Positions 48,748 to 59,130 of a stretch of 64,000 bases of DNA are shown piece by piece; within the stretch, counting starts at the first letter, position 1; each line of letters begins with the position of its first letter. Under the pieces are notes generated by a model. The model was not told the DNA's origin. It saw nothing but the letters and a program-made list of their open reading frames with translations, and searched no databases. A program made the translations under genes and the position numbers. Origin of the DNA: Niebla homalea (Eukaryota; Ascomycota; Lecanoromycetes; Lecanorales; Ramalinaceae); assembly GCA_019925105.1 (NCBI GenBank), contig JAHGAU010000013.1, positions 558,001-622,000 of the forward strand, read 5' to 3'.

Positions 48748-49287
48748 ATGGCAGATTTCCTAACCCATCTCTGGGAATCCATCTTCACCCCGGGCCCCAC
48801 ACCCACGCTCATCTACGCTACAAATGCTTCCTTCTTGGCACTACAAACAGTCTTGTTATTACTCCTGGCAGCCACTTACAGCATCCACTTCCTGATATTA
48901 TCCGTCCTATCTGGCGGCCTATGGTGGGCGATCAACTGGTTCGTCCGAGAGTTGGAAATCGCGAAGCGGCTAGAGAAGGAGAACGAGACCAAGGACCGCG
49001 AAAAAGAAGGCAGACAGGCTGGTAGTGAAGGCGACGACGAAGATGGTGGAGGTGGGGATAGTGGCACGGAGACCGAAGATGCAGGGACTGGGATCGAGCG
49101 CGATGCTAGGGATACGGCAGCGTTCACAGAACCGGAAGAAAAGCACCTCGGTCCTGAAGATGCTACCAATGAAAGCCAGCTCAGGAGGCGGAAGAGGGAA
49201 AGTCTAGGTGGGGAAAGCTCCGCAGGGGATTTAAGCACCGATAGTGAATGGGACAAAGTTGAGGAGGCTGGGGAGATTGGCCGCTAG
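48748..49287 (+). CDS. pkr1: V-ATPase assembly factor Pkr1
   Basis: ER membrane protein needed for assembly of the V-ATPase Vo sector. Single exon, 179 residues. The N-terminus MADFLTHLWESIFTPGPTPTLI aligns with yeast Pkr1 (LWESVFEPG...). Two hydrophobic helices follow: NASFLALQTVLLLLLAATY and IHFLILSVLSGGLWWAINWF, then VRELEIAKRLEKE. The remainder is a Glu/Asp/Gly-rich cytosolic tail, longer than in yeast (122 residues total). The last residues SEWDKVEEAGEIGR carry a W-based acidic motif. Confidence 0.93.
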   Translation: MADFLTHLWESIFTPGPTPTLIYATNASFLALQTVLLLLLAATYSIHFLILSVLSGGLWWAINWFVRELEIAKRLEKENETKDREKEGRQAGSEGDDEDGGGGDSGTETEDAGTGIERDARDTAAFTEPEEKHLGPEDATNESQLRRRKRESLGGESSAGDLSTDSEWDKVEEAGEIGR

Positions 49288-49437
49288 GTCCATGTTGAGG
49301 TTTGGGAGGTCTTGAAATCTAGCACTCAGGCTCTTGACTGCTCAGTAGATGTGAATAGAAACTACGACATCTTCGACTCCAGGTCCTCTAATTCTCCCAA
49401 GGAGCTGTTACTAGCCTTGAAGCAACAACTCCACATC

Positions 49438-50705
49438 TCAAGGTCTTCTGAGCGCCTCACCGAGCCACTTGCCCGCCAGTAGGATGTCTGATGGGTTTCT
49501 GCTCTTTGATAGATCCATTTCTTCAACCATGACCGGGCTAGTCCCTCCTGACATCTCTCCCGTCGCTTGGTTCCTCTCTTGCCGCAAACGCAAAAGGCTT
49601 TTGCCTACAACGTGTTGCAGCTCGAAAGACTGACGCTTTAGCATCCAATCCTTGCTGATGGTAAGCCGCGTCGGTGGGAACACGATATCTGATCCATAAT
49701 TAGGATATCGGCGCTCGTATGTACGCCTTCGTTCCAAGGGCGGACTGCTTTCCTCTTTGTTTTCCATCTCTCCCTCCGAACTTTTACTCGATCCCGGCAA
49801 GGCAATCAGGGGACTTTTGTAGGGTAAGTCGAAGCACGGCGATCGAAAGAAAAGCAGAGGGCTTGCAAATGGGTCGAAGAATTGTTCCGGCTTTGAAAAT
49901 ATCTCCTTCCTTCGGGCCATCAGAGCTGAGGTGGAGGGTATTGAGGCCCCGTTCGTAGACTCTGTCTTCTGGGGTTGGCTTATGCTGTCTGCCTTCAGGT
50001 CATCCGCCACCATTTCTCTGTCCTCAGGAAACACATCAGTCCAGTCCAGGATAGGGTTTAGCACCGATGCAGCGCTGATGTGAGGTCTGGTAGGACTGCA
50101 TTCTGTGAGTGCGAGCATGATGGCTCGGCCGCCTGCTTCAAGCTCTCCAAGGACCCCAATCTTTGAGCGCCCGGGATTCTCTGTTGCTTTTGCTGTGCCA
50201 ACGAGCTCTCGCCATATCCAATCAAAGACTGCAAGGGTCTGCGCAAAAGTCAGCGCCCGTGTAGATTGAATGGACAGTATACCCACTTGATGCACTGGAG
50301 CCGGATGTGGACTGCTGCGAGTTGGATGTATTGAAGGACGAATGATCGTTGCGTTCGTTATTGAGCACAGGTCGTACGCCTCATCGCGGTCCCTGTCCAG
50401 AGGCTTCCCTGACCCAAGGTCTAAGATGATCGGTCCGTTCGGTTCAGGTGCAGGTGGATGGATCAATCTGATGGCGACACATTAATTGATTTTAACCTAC
50501 GTCTGAGCCAGGATACCAACCTCACTGCTATTGGGCTATTTAAGCCGTTCTTCACATTGACGCGAATGTCATTAGCTGGACTTTTGTCAAAGGCAGCAGA
50601 ATGAAGCGATCCTGACTGGAAGCGCCATGCTTGTACCCAGCAGCGGCTGGACTTGCCATGTCTCTTGCCATATACCCTTGGACCGAATTTTGGGGCTCTC
50701 AGCAT
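49438..50705 (-). CDS. Alpha/beta-hydrolase-like protein lacking the GxSxG nucleophile
   Basis: Exons 50521-50705 and 49438-50467, 404 residues. The splice joins SPIAVR to LIHPPAPEPNGP. It resembles a fungal family of hydrolase-fold proteins: a strand IRVNVKNG..., a helix TFAQTLAVFDWIWRELV, and the strand-turn-helix KIGVLGELEAGGRAIMLALTE, which is the position of the nucleophile elbow. Here the elbow reads GELEAG with no serine. VLNPILDWTDVFPED follows, as in relatives (YNGIYNWT.F.P). The second half is lid-like with Pro/Ser/Arg-rich disorder and a terminal helix ILLAGKWLGEALRRP. So it is probably not a hydrolase, or it uses a non-canonical site. Divergent from the histidine phosphatase. Confidence 0.75.
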
Positions 50706-51084
50706 CGACTCATCCTCGTGTCAGATGCATGGGTGAGATGAGTGAGGGTGCATATTGATTGAGCTATCTAGGTATGTGAGGATCCATCTGCATGAAATAC
50801 CTACCTAGGTATACTTAGATGTACGTCACAGTGCTCTAATATGCACGTGTTAGGAGAGTGTTTTGACAGGGCTTGGACCTTCCTTCCATAAGCCAAAAGG
50901 CATTTTGGCGCACGGAGAGCGATTTTGTTGATTGCTCGTCCAGTAAATTCATATGATTTACTACTCCACATGACCTGTGTCCTTGTTGACCTAGAGACTG
51001 TATCATCATTTCATCGGGTTTTGGACACCAGGATAGAGTCTTTTGAATCAATTTGCAGAGCGCTGAAAGACGTGGGCTGGACCC
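50706..51084. promoter_or_regulatory. Divergent promoter with TACCTACCTAGGTA palindrome
   Basis: 379 bases between two divergent genes. Holds ATCTAGGTAT at 50766-50775 and TACCTACCTAGGTATA at about 50798-50813, the same motif family as in two other upstream regions of this window. A CACGTG is at about 50845-50850. Confidence 0.5.
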
Positions 51085-51874
51085 ATGCCTCCAATTGTCA
51101 CCGTCGTTAGACATGCGCAAGGCTTCCATAATCTCAGTGTAGCCAATCACTCAATGAAAGACCCGCTCCTCACACCGTTTGGCGAAACACAATGCCAGGA
51201 CCTCGCGCAATCATTCCCAGACCATGAGTCTGTCGACCTCTTAGTCTGCTCGCCGCTTCGGAGAACCATCTATACCACCCTTCTCGGCTTCAGCCAGGAC
51301 ATTGAGCGTTGCGGAAAGGTGATTGCGCTCCCTGAGGCACAAGAAACTGCCGATGTTCCATGCGACACTGGTAGCGATGTGTCAGCTTTGCGTCAAGAGA
51401 TGGCCGATAAGCCTGTCGACCTGTCTCGCGTTACTGATGATTGGAACTCCAAGAATGGGAGATGGGCGCCGACACCGACGGCGTTGAGCAAAAGGGCGAA
51501 AGAGGTCAGGCAATGGTTAAAGGCTAGACCTGAAGGGTTAATCGTCCTGGTCACCCATGGTGGATTCGTTCATTATTTCACGGAGGATTGGACAGGGTAC
51601 AAAGAATCGTTAGGTAAATTTGCTCGTATCTCACTGGCGAGGTTGAAGGCTGAATGGTCAAATAGGCACTGGATGGGCAAATGTTGAGCATCGCTCGTAT
51701 GCCTTTACCGATGACAACAGTGACGAGGCCCATATTCGTGAGACTTCGTCCTCCAGGGAGCGTCGAAGAGGCACGGAGAAGCCTCTCACATCGACAGAAC
51801 GTATGGAGCTCAGGGAGACGACCAAGAAGTCTGTCGAAATGGACGATGCTCAGCCATTGCAAGCCAAAGTCTGA
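51085..51874 (+). CDS. Histidine phosphatase (phosphoglycerate-mutase-like)
   Basis: Histidine phosphatase superfamily member acting through a phosphohistidine. Exons 51085-51613 and 51666-51874, 245 residues. Catalytic start VTVVRHAQGFHNL carries the RH pair (RHA in place of RHG); LTPFGETQCQDLAQ and LLVCSPLRRTIYTTLLGF give the following Arg, and the second His is in LIVLVTHGGFVHYF. The intron removal converts a run-on tail to EDWTGYKESLG-TGWANVEHRSYAF, the family ending. The C-terminus is Glu/Lys/Arg-rich. Fungal relatives of this type have no firm substrate, so none is given. Confidence 0.88.
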
Positions 51875-52506
51875 TAGATAGAAAAGCGAGATAAGAATTC
51901 TTCCTGACAGAGGTGACGGGCACTGGCCATGATTGGGACCGGAGATGTCCTCACTCATCGGGTCAAGGGAAAGACTTGGCCTTGCAGAGGTCGCGTGATT
52001 GGGATGCAAAAAATAAGAAGGTGACATCACGCGATTCGTCGTTGATTAGAATGGTGGAGTAATAGACCTTGTTTCGTGGTGACTCGCGGTCTCGAGATAG
52101 CCAATTGGTAGACGCAAGCTTATCGGCGATGTAATGTCGTGTGCTGAAAGACCTTGACCTTCGGAGCCTTTGTCTTTGAGATCGGCATCCCCGCGTTATA
52201 GCAACTTTGTGGGGAAACATGCTAATCCTGGAGGATCCTGTTGAACGTAGCCAATGCCCTGGTAATCTCTTATCAATGCCATCTCGATCCGGTGATGCTA
52301 TTTCTGCAAGATGTCTGCACGCACTGCGTCATGAATCGCAACAGGTCAAGAGACATGCACATATAAAGGCATCCGACTTCGTCGGACAACAAACATCGGC
52401 GAGACACAGGCATTACAGGATCTTGTCACTACTTTCCCAGACAGAAGCAGTTCATTCGCTGTCGAAACGCTGCATATACTGAACCAGCATTTCCAACGAA
52501 AACAAC
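51875..52506. other. Intergenic
   Basis: 632 bases between same-strand genes. No protein-like frame, RNA gene or repeat recognised. Confidence 0.45.
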
Positions 52507-52860
52507 ATGATAGGATCGCAAGCAAAAGGGAAGCAAAGGGCTGAACCAGGGACAGAAGTCCTGGTGGAGCGATACAAGAGTCATGGTAGGGGCGGAAGAG
52601 GAAACATGAGTAGGTCACTTACTTCACTCATTGCTTATAAGATTGACGATATGCAAGTGAGACCTTCAGATGTCAAAGTGACGGAGACCTCGACAGACGA
52701 GGAAGGGCACAAGAGCAGGCGTACCAGCCTGTGGTCGGCTGCCTCAAGAAGCAGTAGAGGTTCAATCGCAAGCGTGTTGACGGGCGCCTTTCGGAAGGAT
52801 TCCACCGTCAAGGTTGAGGATCATACCGATGTAGATCGACCCAACCCAGAGGTTGCTTGA
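52507..52860 (+). CDS. Small GRGGxGN-motif protein, DUF3602/Par32-like
   Basis: Single open frame of 117 residues. The motif YKSHGRGGRGNMSRS matches the GRGGxGN element repeated in DUF3602 proteins such as yeast Par32, a TORC1-linked regulator of ammonium permeases; here I see only one copy. The rest is Ser/Arg-rich with several likely phosphosites (HKSRRTSLWSAASRSSRGSIASVLTGAF) and an acidic end. Because the motif is short and single, the family call is tentative. Start ATG 52507 has A at -3. Confidence 0.6.
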   Translation: MIGSQAKGKQRAEPGTEVLVERYKSHGRGGRGNMSRSLTSLIAYKIDDMQVRPSDVKVTETSTDEEGHKSRRTSLWSAASRSSRGSIASVLTGAFRKDSTVKVEDHTDVDRPNPEVA

Positions 52861-53443
52861 AACTTGGGTTCTGTTTCACAGAGCCGTCGTCTTTTTCTTC
52901 TTTTTCTGGTGCGATCGTGTATAATAGGTCGAATGAGGTGTTCGCCCGCGGAGAAGGGTTTCTGTATCCAGCACAAGCACCAATTGGCAGACCAGCAGAC
53001 TTATCTCTATCAAAGTGCAAGCCTACCTAACATTTCTTTCAAGCTTCAGGAAGCTCGCACCACACGGCTGCGACTGCCATCGGGACATATGGCATAAATG
53101 TTCAAGAAGAGTGAGCCAATAGAGGTCGCTTGAACAAAGTCGGACAATAATTTCACATAATGAGATGGTGTCGCAATTGGGCAATGCACGTAATGACGAT
53201 GAAAAATACAAAGGCTTAAGCGGTATTTACAGTACCAATACGGTAATATTTGGGAGAGCATGCGTCATCGCGGCTCGGCTGAGTGACTCCCAATATACGC
53301 AAGTACGAAGGCTGAGTAAAAGACTGGATCCAGGGATCCTGGATACAAAAGCCGTCGAGCGTTAACAAGAACTCAGCATTATCCACCTCGAAGCTCCGGA
53401 TCTCACCTACCAATCTTGAACCCCCAACACGCAACACCTCATT
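52861..53443. other. Intergenic: upstream of ysc84
   Basis: 583 bases. No supported gene. The ysc84 promoter should be in the last few hundred bases. Confidence 0.45.
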
Positions 53444-54786
53444 ATGCCGTTCGGCATCAACAACCCCTTCCCAGCCTCCATCAGGAGCGAATGCAAAAAG
53501 TCCGGAAAGGTCAGCATCTGGTCCAACACAAGTCTCTCCAAGTACTTGCCTAATTCTATCCTCAGATCCTCGCCTCCTTCATTGACCCGCGGCAATCCTT
53601 TGGGCCGGACAAGATCATCCCCCCTCAGATTCTGGCGAACGCAAAGGTACGTCTCCACCCCATCAACACACTTCAACATCGCACACCTTTCTCACCTGAT
53701 AGTAGGGGTTGGCAGTTGTCACTGTTTTCAAAGCCGGATTCCTAGGCTCTGGACGTTTTGGCTCAGGTCTAGTGGTCGCCCGTCTCTCTGATGGCTCTTG
53801 GTCTGCGCCATCGGGGATTATGGTCGGCGGTGGTGGCTTCGGTGGTCAGATAGGCTTCGAGCTTACAGACTTCGTCTTCATCCTCAATGATGCCTCCGCC
53901 GTTCGCACTTTCTCACAGGCTGGTTCCTTGACTTTGGGAGGCAACGTTTCCATCGCAGCTGGACCTGTCGGCAGGAACGCAGAAGCCGCCGGTGCTGCCA
54001 GCCTGAAAGGTGTGGCCGGTGTCTTTTCCTACAGCAAGACCAAAGGCTTGTTCGCAGGGGTCAGTCTAGAAGGGAGCGTGCTCATAGAACGGCGAGATGC
54101 AAACGAGAAGCTATACAACAGTCGCATCACAGCGCGTCAGCTCCTTGAAGGTGGTGTACGCCCGCCGCCCGCCGCGGAGCCCCTCATGCGCGTGCTGAAC
54201 TCTCGCGTCTTCGCTGGCGTCGCCTCTAACAGTAACGATATGTACAATGACATTCCTGTATACGATGACAGCCACGACAACGTTGTGTGGGAGGGTCGTT
54301 CTGGGCCTGGCTACAACGAGGGGGTCCGCACCGATCGCACGGGCGGTGCAGGGTCGGTTTCTGGGGGTGCAAATGATTACGAATACCACGATTCCCCACG
54401 CAGGGCGAATACTTGGGCGGACGATGTGTACGATCGGCAACCGATTGGTGATAGACCGCGCACCAATACGATCAACAGCTTCGAGTCGTCTAAACCCAGC
54501 AGACCTACAGCCCCTAAGCCCAAGTTCACACCCAGGCCAACCGCGGGCTCTATAGGCAAAGATCAAGCGATCGCCCTGTACACCTTTGATGCGGATCAGG
54601 CCGGTGATCTTGCCTTTAAGAAGGGAGAGGTAATTACAATCACGAAGAGAACAGATAATGCAAGCGATTGGTGGACAGGCAAGATAGGTGATCGGACTGG
54701 CATTTTTCCAAGGTGAGAGGTTTGCAATTGGTGCTCAATATTGACAGAAACTAACCCACCGTAGCAATTACGTCGAGAGCGTTTGA
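53444..54786 (+). CDS. ysc84: Actin-patch SYLF/SH3 protein Ysc84 (Lsb3/Lsb4)
   Basis: Binds F-actin and Las17/WASP at endocytic actin patches; the SYLF domain also binds phosphoinositides. Exons 53444-53509, 53566-53646, 53706-54712 and 54765-54786, 391 residues. Start MPFGINNPFPASIRSECKK; after intron 1 ILASFIDPRQSFGPDKIIPPQIL; after intron 2 GLAVVTVFKAGFLGSGRFGSGLVVARL, the SYLF core. GGFGGQIGFELTDFVFILND and GPVGRNAEAAG follow. A Ser/Asn/Pro-rich linker leads to a C-terminal SH3 domain (IALYTFDADQAGDLAFKKGEVITI...[22 protein letters not shown]), whose final residues come from the 22-nt last exon. Confidence 0.95.
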
Positions 54787-55525
54787 TACGAAGTTAGCAT
54801 ATGAGGGCATCACTGGTGTTGACAAAGCCGCTGGATATCCTTTCGGTCGACGGTCGATGCATCGGAAATCAAGCGAAGGAGTTGGCTTTTGGAAGATTTC
54901 TCAACGAGTTTGTTTATCAACCATTTAGATTTCATTGATAGCGGCCATGAAGTGTACATATCCCATTGGTGCCGCAAAGCTTAGGATGTGTTCCTACTGT
55001 GTCTCTTATCTGCATGCGCGATGTCAACGTCCTTCATATTGATGATGGACTGCCGGGGCATCGAGAGATGGGGAGGGATGTATCATTGAGATGGATTCGG
55101 AGCAATGTCGCAAGAAGCACGACCATTGTCAGTTCTTTGTGCCGACAGTAGAGAGCTATTGGTAGCATGATCGGCATGGCATTGAAGTTGTGAGCTGGTT
55201 TTTGCGTTGACCCTCGCCAGGCAGGAAGCCGCAGACGAGCAACATCGATACGTCTTCACCACCCATGGGGGTTCCTACAATAATCGATTCTGAAACATAG
55301 TTTTCAAGCATTACACCAAATACAGTCCCTTCGATTCGCATTATGGTCTGCCTGGAGGTTGATTGGTCGCCAGACGAAGCCATCCGTGATAGAGATTTCA
55401 TATCGGTTCTGCTCCATGAGGAACCAACATCGCGCGTGCTTCCTTGCAGCCATGGAACTTTTCCTACCTGTTCCTTGTATTCCAGGAGTCCCTTCTTCTA
55501 GAGCACTCTCCTCACTCGTGCCGCA
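54787..55525. other. Intergenic between ysc84 and the SDR gene
   Basis: 739 bases between two plus-strand genes. Several short open frames overlap here without protein-like character. No repeat or RNA gene recognised. Confidence 0.45.
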
Positions 55526-56935
55526 ATGGTGCCCATTTGCTCCAGGCCTATTGCCGCGACTGCACGATATATCGCCTTCTTTTCCAAGCGCGCAATAGCG
55601 ACTTCGTGTTCTTACAGGAGGCCACCTCAGAAAGAGATCCCCGTCACAACCTTCGCAGAGCACGATAAGTCAAAGACGACACTCAAAGTGAACACCAATG
55701 GACCATCTTCGAAGAATGGCCAGGCCGACGAGCTCAACCGGAAAGCCGAGAAATTTGATACTGAATTGGTCGAGCGACTGACTCCAACGATGAGGAACTT
55801 TACTTTGGAGGGCAAGGTGGCCCTTGTGACTGGGTAAGTGCAGGGCAAGGAGCAGAAAAGTCTTGAGTAATTTTCGTTCCTCATTTCTATCGTGTCCATA
55901 TCATTGTAAAAATCATGAAACACTAGCATCAAAGGACTATCGTCCCGCATGAAGGACATCTACCATGGGGAACCCCTTCCTTTCGAAGAGTGACTGAGAC
56001 ATCATGATGACTCCAGCGGTGCCCGTGGCCTCGGCTGGAATATGGCCCAAGCACTGGCTGAAGCCGGTGCCAAATCCATCGCGCTGCTCGACATCAAGGA
56101 GGACCTGGGAACCCAGGCCGCAGCAGAGCTCCACGAGACCACCGGCCTCCCCATCCAATTCTACGCCGTCGACGTCACCGACGAGCACTCCGTGGCCGAA
56201 GCCGTCAACAAGGCTCACACGGATCTAGGACCAATTGACATCGTCATCAACTCCGCGGGGATCGTAGAGTAAGCCTCCACCTTTTACGAGAAATGCCCCC
56301 AATTCACAAAACCGATCCCACTCAAACACGTTTTTTCTTGCTTCCTTCCTCCCTTTGTTTCCTTCTCTCTAATCCTTCAACCCACCCCCATCACCAGCTC
56401 CAAAATCAACGCGGAAGCCTACCCCCCACCCCGCTTCCGGCACGTCCTGGACATCAACCTCACCGGCTCCTTCCTCGTCTCCCAAGCCTGCTCGCGCCAC
56501 ATGATTGCAGCCGGTAAAGGGGGCAGCATCATCTTCCTCTCCTCCATCGCCGGCTCCCGCGTCCTGCACCCGCAACAGCAGTGCGCCTACAACGCCTCCA
56601 AGGCCGCCGTGACCCAGCTGGCCAAGTCGTTGGCGAGCGAGTGGGCTCCGCACGGGATCCGGTGCAACGTCATCGCTCCCGGGTACATGGACACAGCGCT
56701 GAATCGGGAGGCCTTGCTGGAGGGGGAGATGCAGCATTGGCGGTCGATGACGCCGATGGGGAGGATGGGGAAGCCCGAGGAGTTGAACGGGGTGTGCGTG
56801 TTTCTGGCGAGTGAGGCCAGTAGGTTTGTGACGGGGAGTCATATTTATGTGGACGTAAGTCATCATTACAATTGTTTGTTGTATGGAGGAGCGGGGTTCT
56901 GACACGTGTGGCAGGGAGGATATGCTTGCTACTGA
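55526..56935 (+). CDS. Short-chain dehydrogenase/reductase, polyol-dehydrogenase-like
   Basis: NAD(P)-dependent oxidoreductase of the classical SDR type. Exons 55526-55833, 56017-56268, 56398-56854 and 56915-56935, 345 residues. The cofactor loop forms across intron 1 as VALVTGGARGLGWNMA. The adenine-binding Asp lies in ALLDIKEDLG; INSAGIV is the NAG motif; the active site is SIIFLSSIAGS with YNASK; then RCNVIAPGYMDTAL and the terminus HIYVDGGYACY across intron 3. The first ~90 residues are an N-terminal extension starting with an Arg/Ser/Ala-rich stretch (RPIAATARYIAFFSKRAIATS), which looks like a mitochondrial targeting sequence. Closest in pattern to sorbose/mannitol/arabinitol dehydrogenases; the substrate is not assignable. 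Confidence 0.9.
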
Positions 56936-57181
56936 TTGCCTTTGTAGACGTGACCGAGACCGGGAGGACCTGTTCGGGATCTGTATATTCTGTACTGGGA
57001 TCAATGTGAAGAGGCTTTGACGCATTCAGGTGATTGCCATTCGAGTCTCATGAGGTCTACTGAGTATCTCCAAATATAGGGAAAGATCCTCCAAAAGTCT
57101 CTCAAGATTATCCAACATCTATCCAAACATACAGCGATTTAAGTATCCAATCACTTGAACATAACCCATGGTTCAAAATCG

Positions 57182-58756
57182 TCAAGTCCTCTTTCGGCCC
57201 ACCACATCGATGACGCCCTGACCAACTTCGACCTTCCATCCTTCCCTCACGAGCATGCTTCCAATCGCCGGTCCTAGCCTTCCCTTCCCGCCCTCGCTGT
57301 GTTGGCCTCGTCCAGTGATCATCCTCAACCCTCCACCTCTTACTTTCCCTTCCCGAGCCCACTCCTTTGGTCCCCCTTCCCACCAAAGCTCGACTTCCCG
57401 CCTCGCAATATTGACGCCATCTTTGACATTCACGCCATGCAGATCCACTTCCCCAGGTCGCGACTGGTTTGCCACCAGCGCTCTCGCCTCGGATGATTCG
57501 CGCTGGCGCAGTGCGGCCGAGGCGTCACGAGCCACCGAGCTGTAATAAGCTGCCGCTCCGCCCATCAATGGCTTTGATCTGGAGAGGCGGTGAGTAGCCG
57601 AAGCTTGACCATGGGCAGCAGAACAAGTTGCAGCTAGCCGTTCCGTCGATTGTTGGGGCGAGAACGCAGACCTTGTCGGACTAGAGGCGGAGAGACTGTC
57701 GGGCAAATCAAGGGATCGCTGTTGGTTAGAAGTCGATATTGTGGCACCTTGGAATCTTTGTACTGGGGGGGAAAGGGTGCGAGCCAGTTCATGAGCAGAC
57801 GCCGTGGACGGATATGTAAGGTGCACCAGCGCGTCGGCCTGGGATGGTTGTAGAGCGGGAATTTGGGCCATGAGGTCGGCTGAATGGGTTTTCATCCGGT
57901 CAGGCGGAGCATCCGCGATGTAAGGATTGGAGAAGTCATTCTGCCTGCAAATTGCAGCAATTGTTGATGGCAAAGACCCACCATTCTTGTGGTATAAGGA
58001 GGCTATCACTGCTCGCGCAATGAACGTCCGAGAAGCAACAAAGTCAATATCTACTTTCGCTCCATCCCAGCGGTTCGATGATGCTTGAATATCAGGGATG
58101 CCGTCCTCCATTGGAGCAGGCGTCGAGCTGGTCCGCCGCTCCAGATGCGCATTCTTCTTTCTCTTGTTTGGCCTACTCCTTGTCGCAGGGGCGGCAAACC
58201 CATCAATACCCCGCTTGATTATCTTTTCACCTGTGTCATCGACTTCCTCCTCTAGGAAAGATTGATTGAGGAGCTCTTCGACCGCTCGACCGTATTCGTT
58301 ATTAGATTGTTTCAAGACAAAAACTACATCATATTTCTTCAGGCTTGGAAAGATCTGACTCAATGATTCTAGCCTTTCATCTTGCGATAAATCGTCCCAT
58401 TCTCGACCATGGATATTATATGCAGATCCTACACCTCGATTGGGTGAAATGTCCAGCTCATCTAATCCTTGCGACAGAGATGTTGTGGTAGTGTCCTCGG
58501 TAGAACCAGAGGTAGACGTAGTGTTTCCATGCCATGACTTCGGCCTCCCTGATGGGCTATCTGAATGGTCGCAGACTCGCGGCGCACTGCTTCCTGAAGG
58601 ATCAAATGTGGCGTCCTCTGCTTCCAATGCGCTTTCTTTCAGGGAGTCGAGTGTAGCCCGGAGCTCTAGCAAAGATGCTGCAGATGTAAGATCATAGTCC
58701 GAAACCAGTGCGTAAAAGAGCGAGGTGTCGATTGGAGGACAGTACTCCTTCTGCAT
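57182..58756 (-). CDS. Smr-domain protein, Cue2-like
   Basis: Smr domains are RNA endonuclease modules; yeast Cue2 cleaves mRNA at collided ribosomes. Here 524 residues from ATG 58754-58756 (MQKEYCPPIDTSLFYALVSDYDL). A CUE-like segment follows (RLESLSQIFPSLKKYDVVFVLKQSNNEYGRAVEELLNQSFLEEE). The middle is basic and Ser-rich. DUF1771-like helix: AAAYYSSVARDASAALRQRESSEARALVANQ. The Smr core has VDLHGVNVKDGVNIARREVELWW (DLHG with the catalytic Asp-His) and MITGRGQHSEGGKGRLGPAI (TGxGxHS). The reading frame is open 17 codons further upstream without an ATG, preceded by a possible acceptor, so an upstream coding exon (ATG near 58881, MALETEKAHRKAV) may exist but its phase does not fit. Confidence 0.85.
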   Translation of the reverse strand: MQKEYCPPIDTSLFYALVSDYDLTSAASLLELRATLDSLKESALEAEDATFDPSGSSAPRVCDHSDSPSGRPKSWHGNTTSTSGSTEDTTTTSLSQGLDELDISPNRGVGSAYNIHGREWDDLSQDERLESLSQIFPSLKKYDVVFVLKQSNNEYGRAVEELLNQSFLEEEVDDTGEKIIKRGIDGFAAPATRSRPNKRKKNAHLERRTSSTPAPMEDGIPDIQASSNRWDGAKVDIDFVASRTFIARAVIASLYHKNGGSLPSTIAAICRQNDFSNPYIADAPPDRMKTHSADLMAQIPALQPSQADALVHLTYPSTASAHELARTLSPPVQRFQGATISTSNQQRSLDLPDSLSASSPTRSAFSPQQSTERLAATCSAAHGQASATHRLSRSKPLMGGAAAYYSSVARDASAALRQRESSEARALVANQSRPGEVDLHGVNVKDGVNIARREVELWWEGGPKEWAREGKVRGGGLRMITGRGQHSEGGKGRLGPAIGSMLVREGWKVEVGQGVIDVVGRKRT

Positions 58757-59130
58757 AATGATCTCATCAGCTTTGAACAATCCGCGGTTCCTCCTAACGT
58801 ACTTCAAATTGAGCTTGCTCGTCTACCATCCCTATACTTAAGAACCGCCTTTCGATGCGCCTTCTCTGTCTCGAGAGCCATGATTGTAAAGCATCCGTTG
58901 TAATTGATAACGCATGGTTCAGGAATGCACGAGCTTTCGTAATCGTATGATGTGTGATATGTGACCGGGGGCTAGCGAAGCGAATTGCAGTACACTTGTA
59001 ATGTTACGTCGTTTGTCCTTAGCGGATTTCATTGGATTCGAACAGCTAGGTCAAATGGTCATTGAAAATCACCGTCAAGTATCCTCGAATTGGTATTCAA
59101 GAAGCGCAAGAAGCAGACCCGAGCATCATC
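58757..59130. other. Divergent promoter between Smr gene and proline iminopeptidase
   Basis: 374 bases. May include an unresolved first exon of the Smr gene on the minus strand. Nothing else recognised. Confidence 0.4.
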
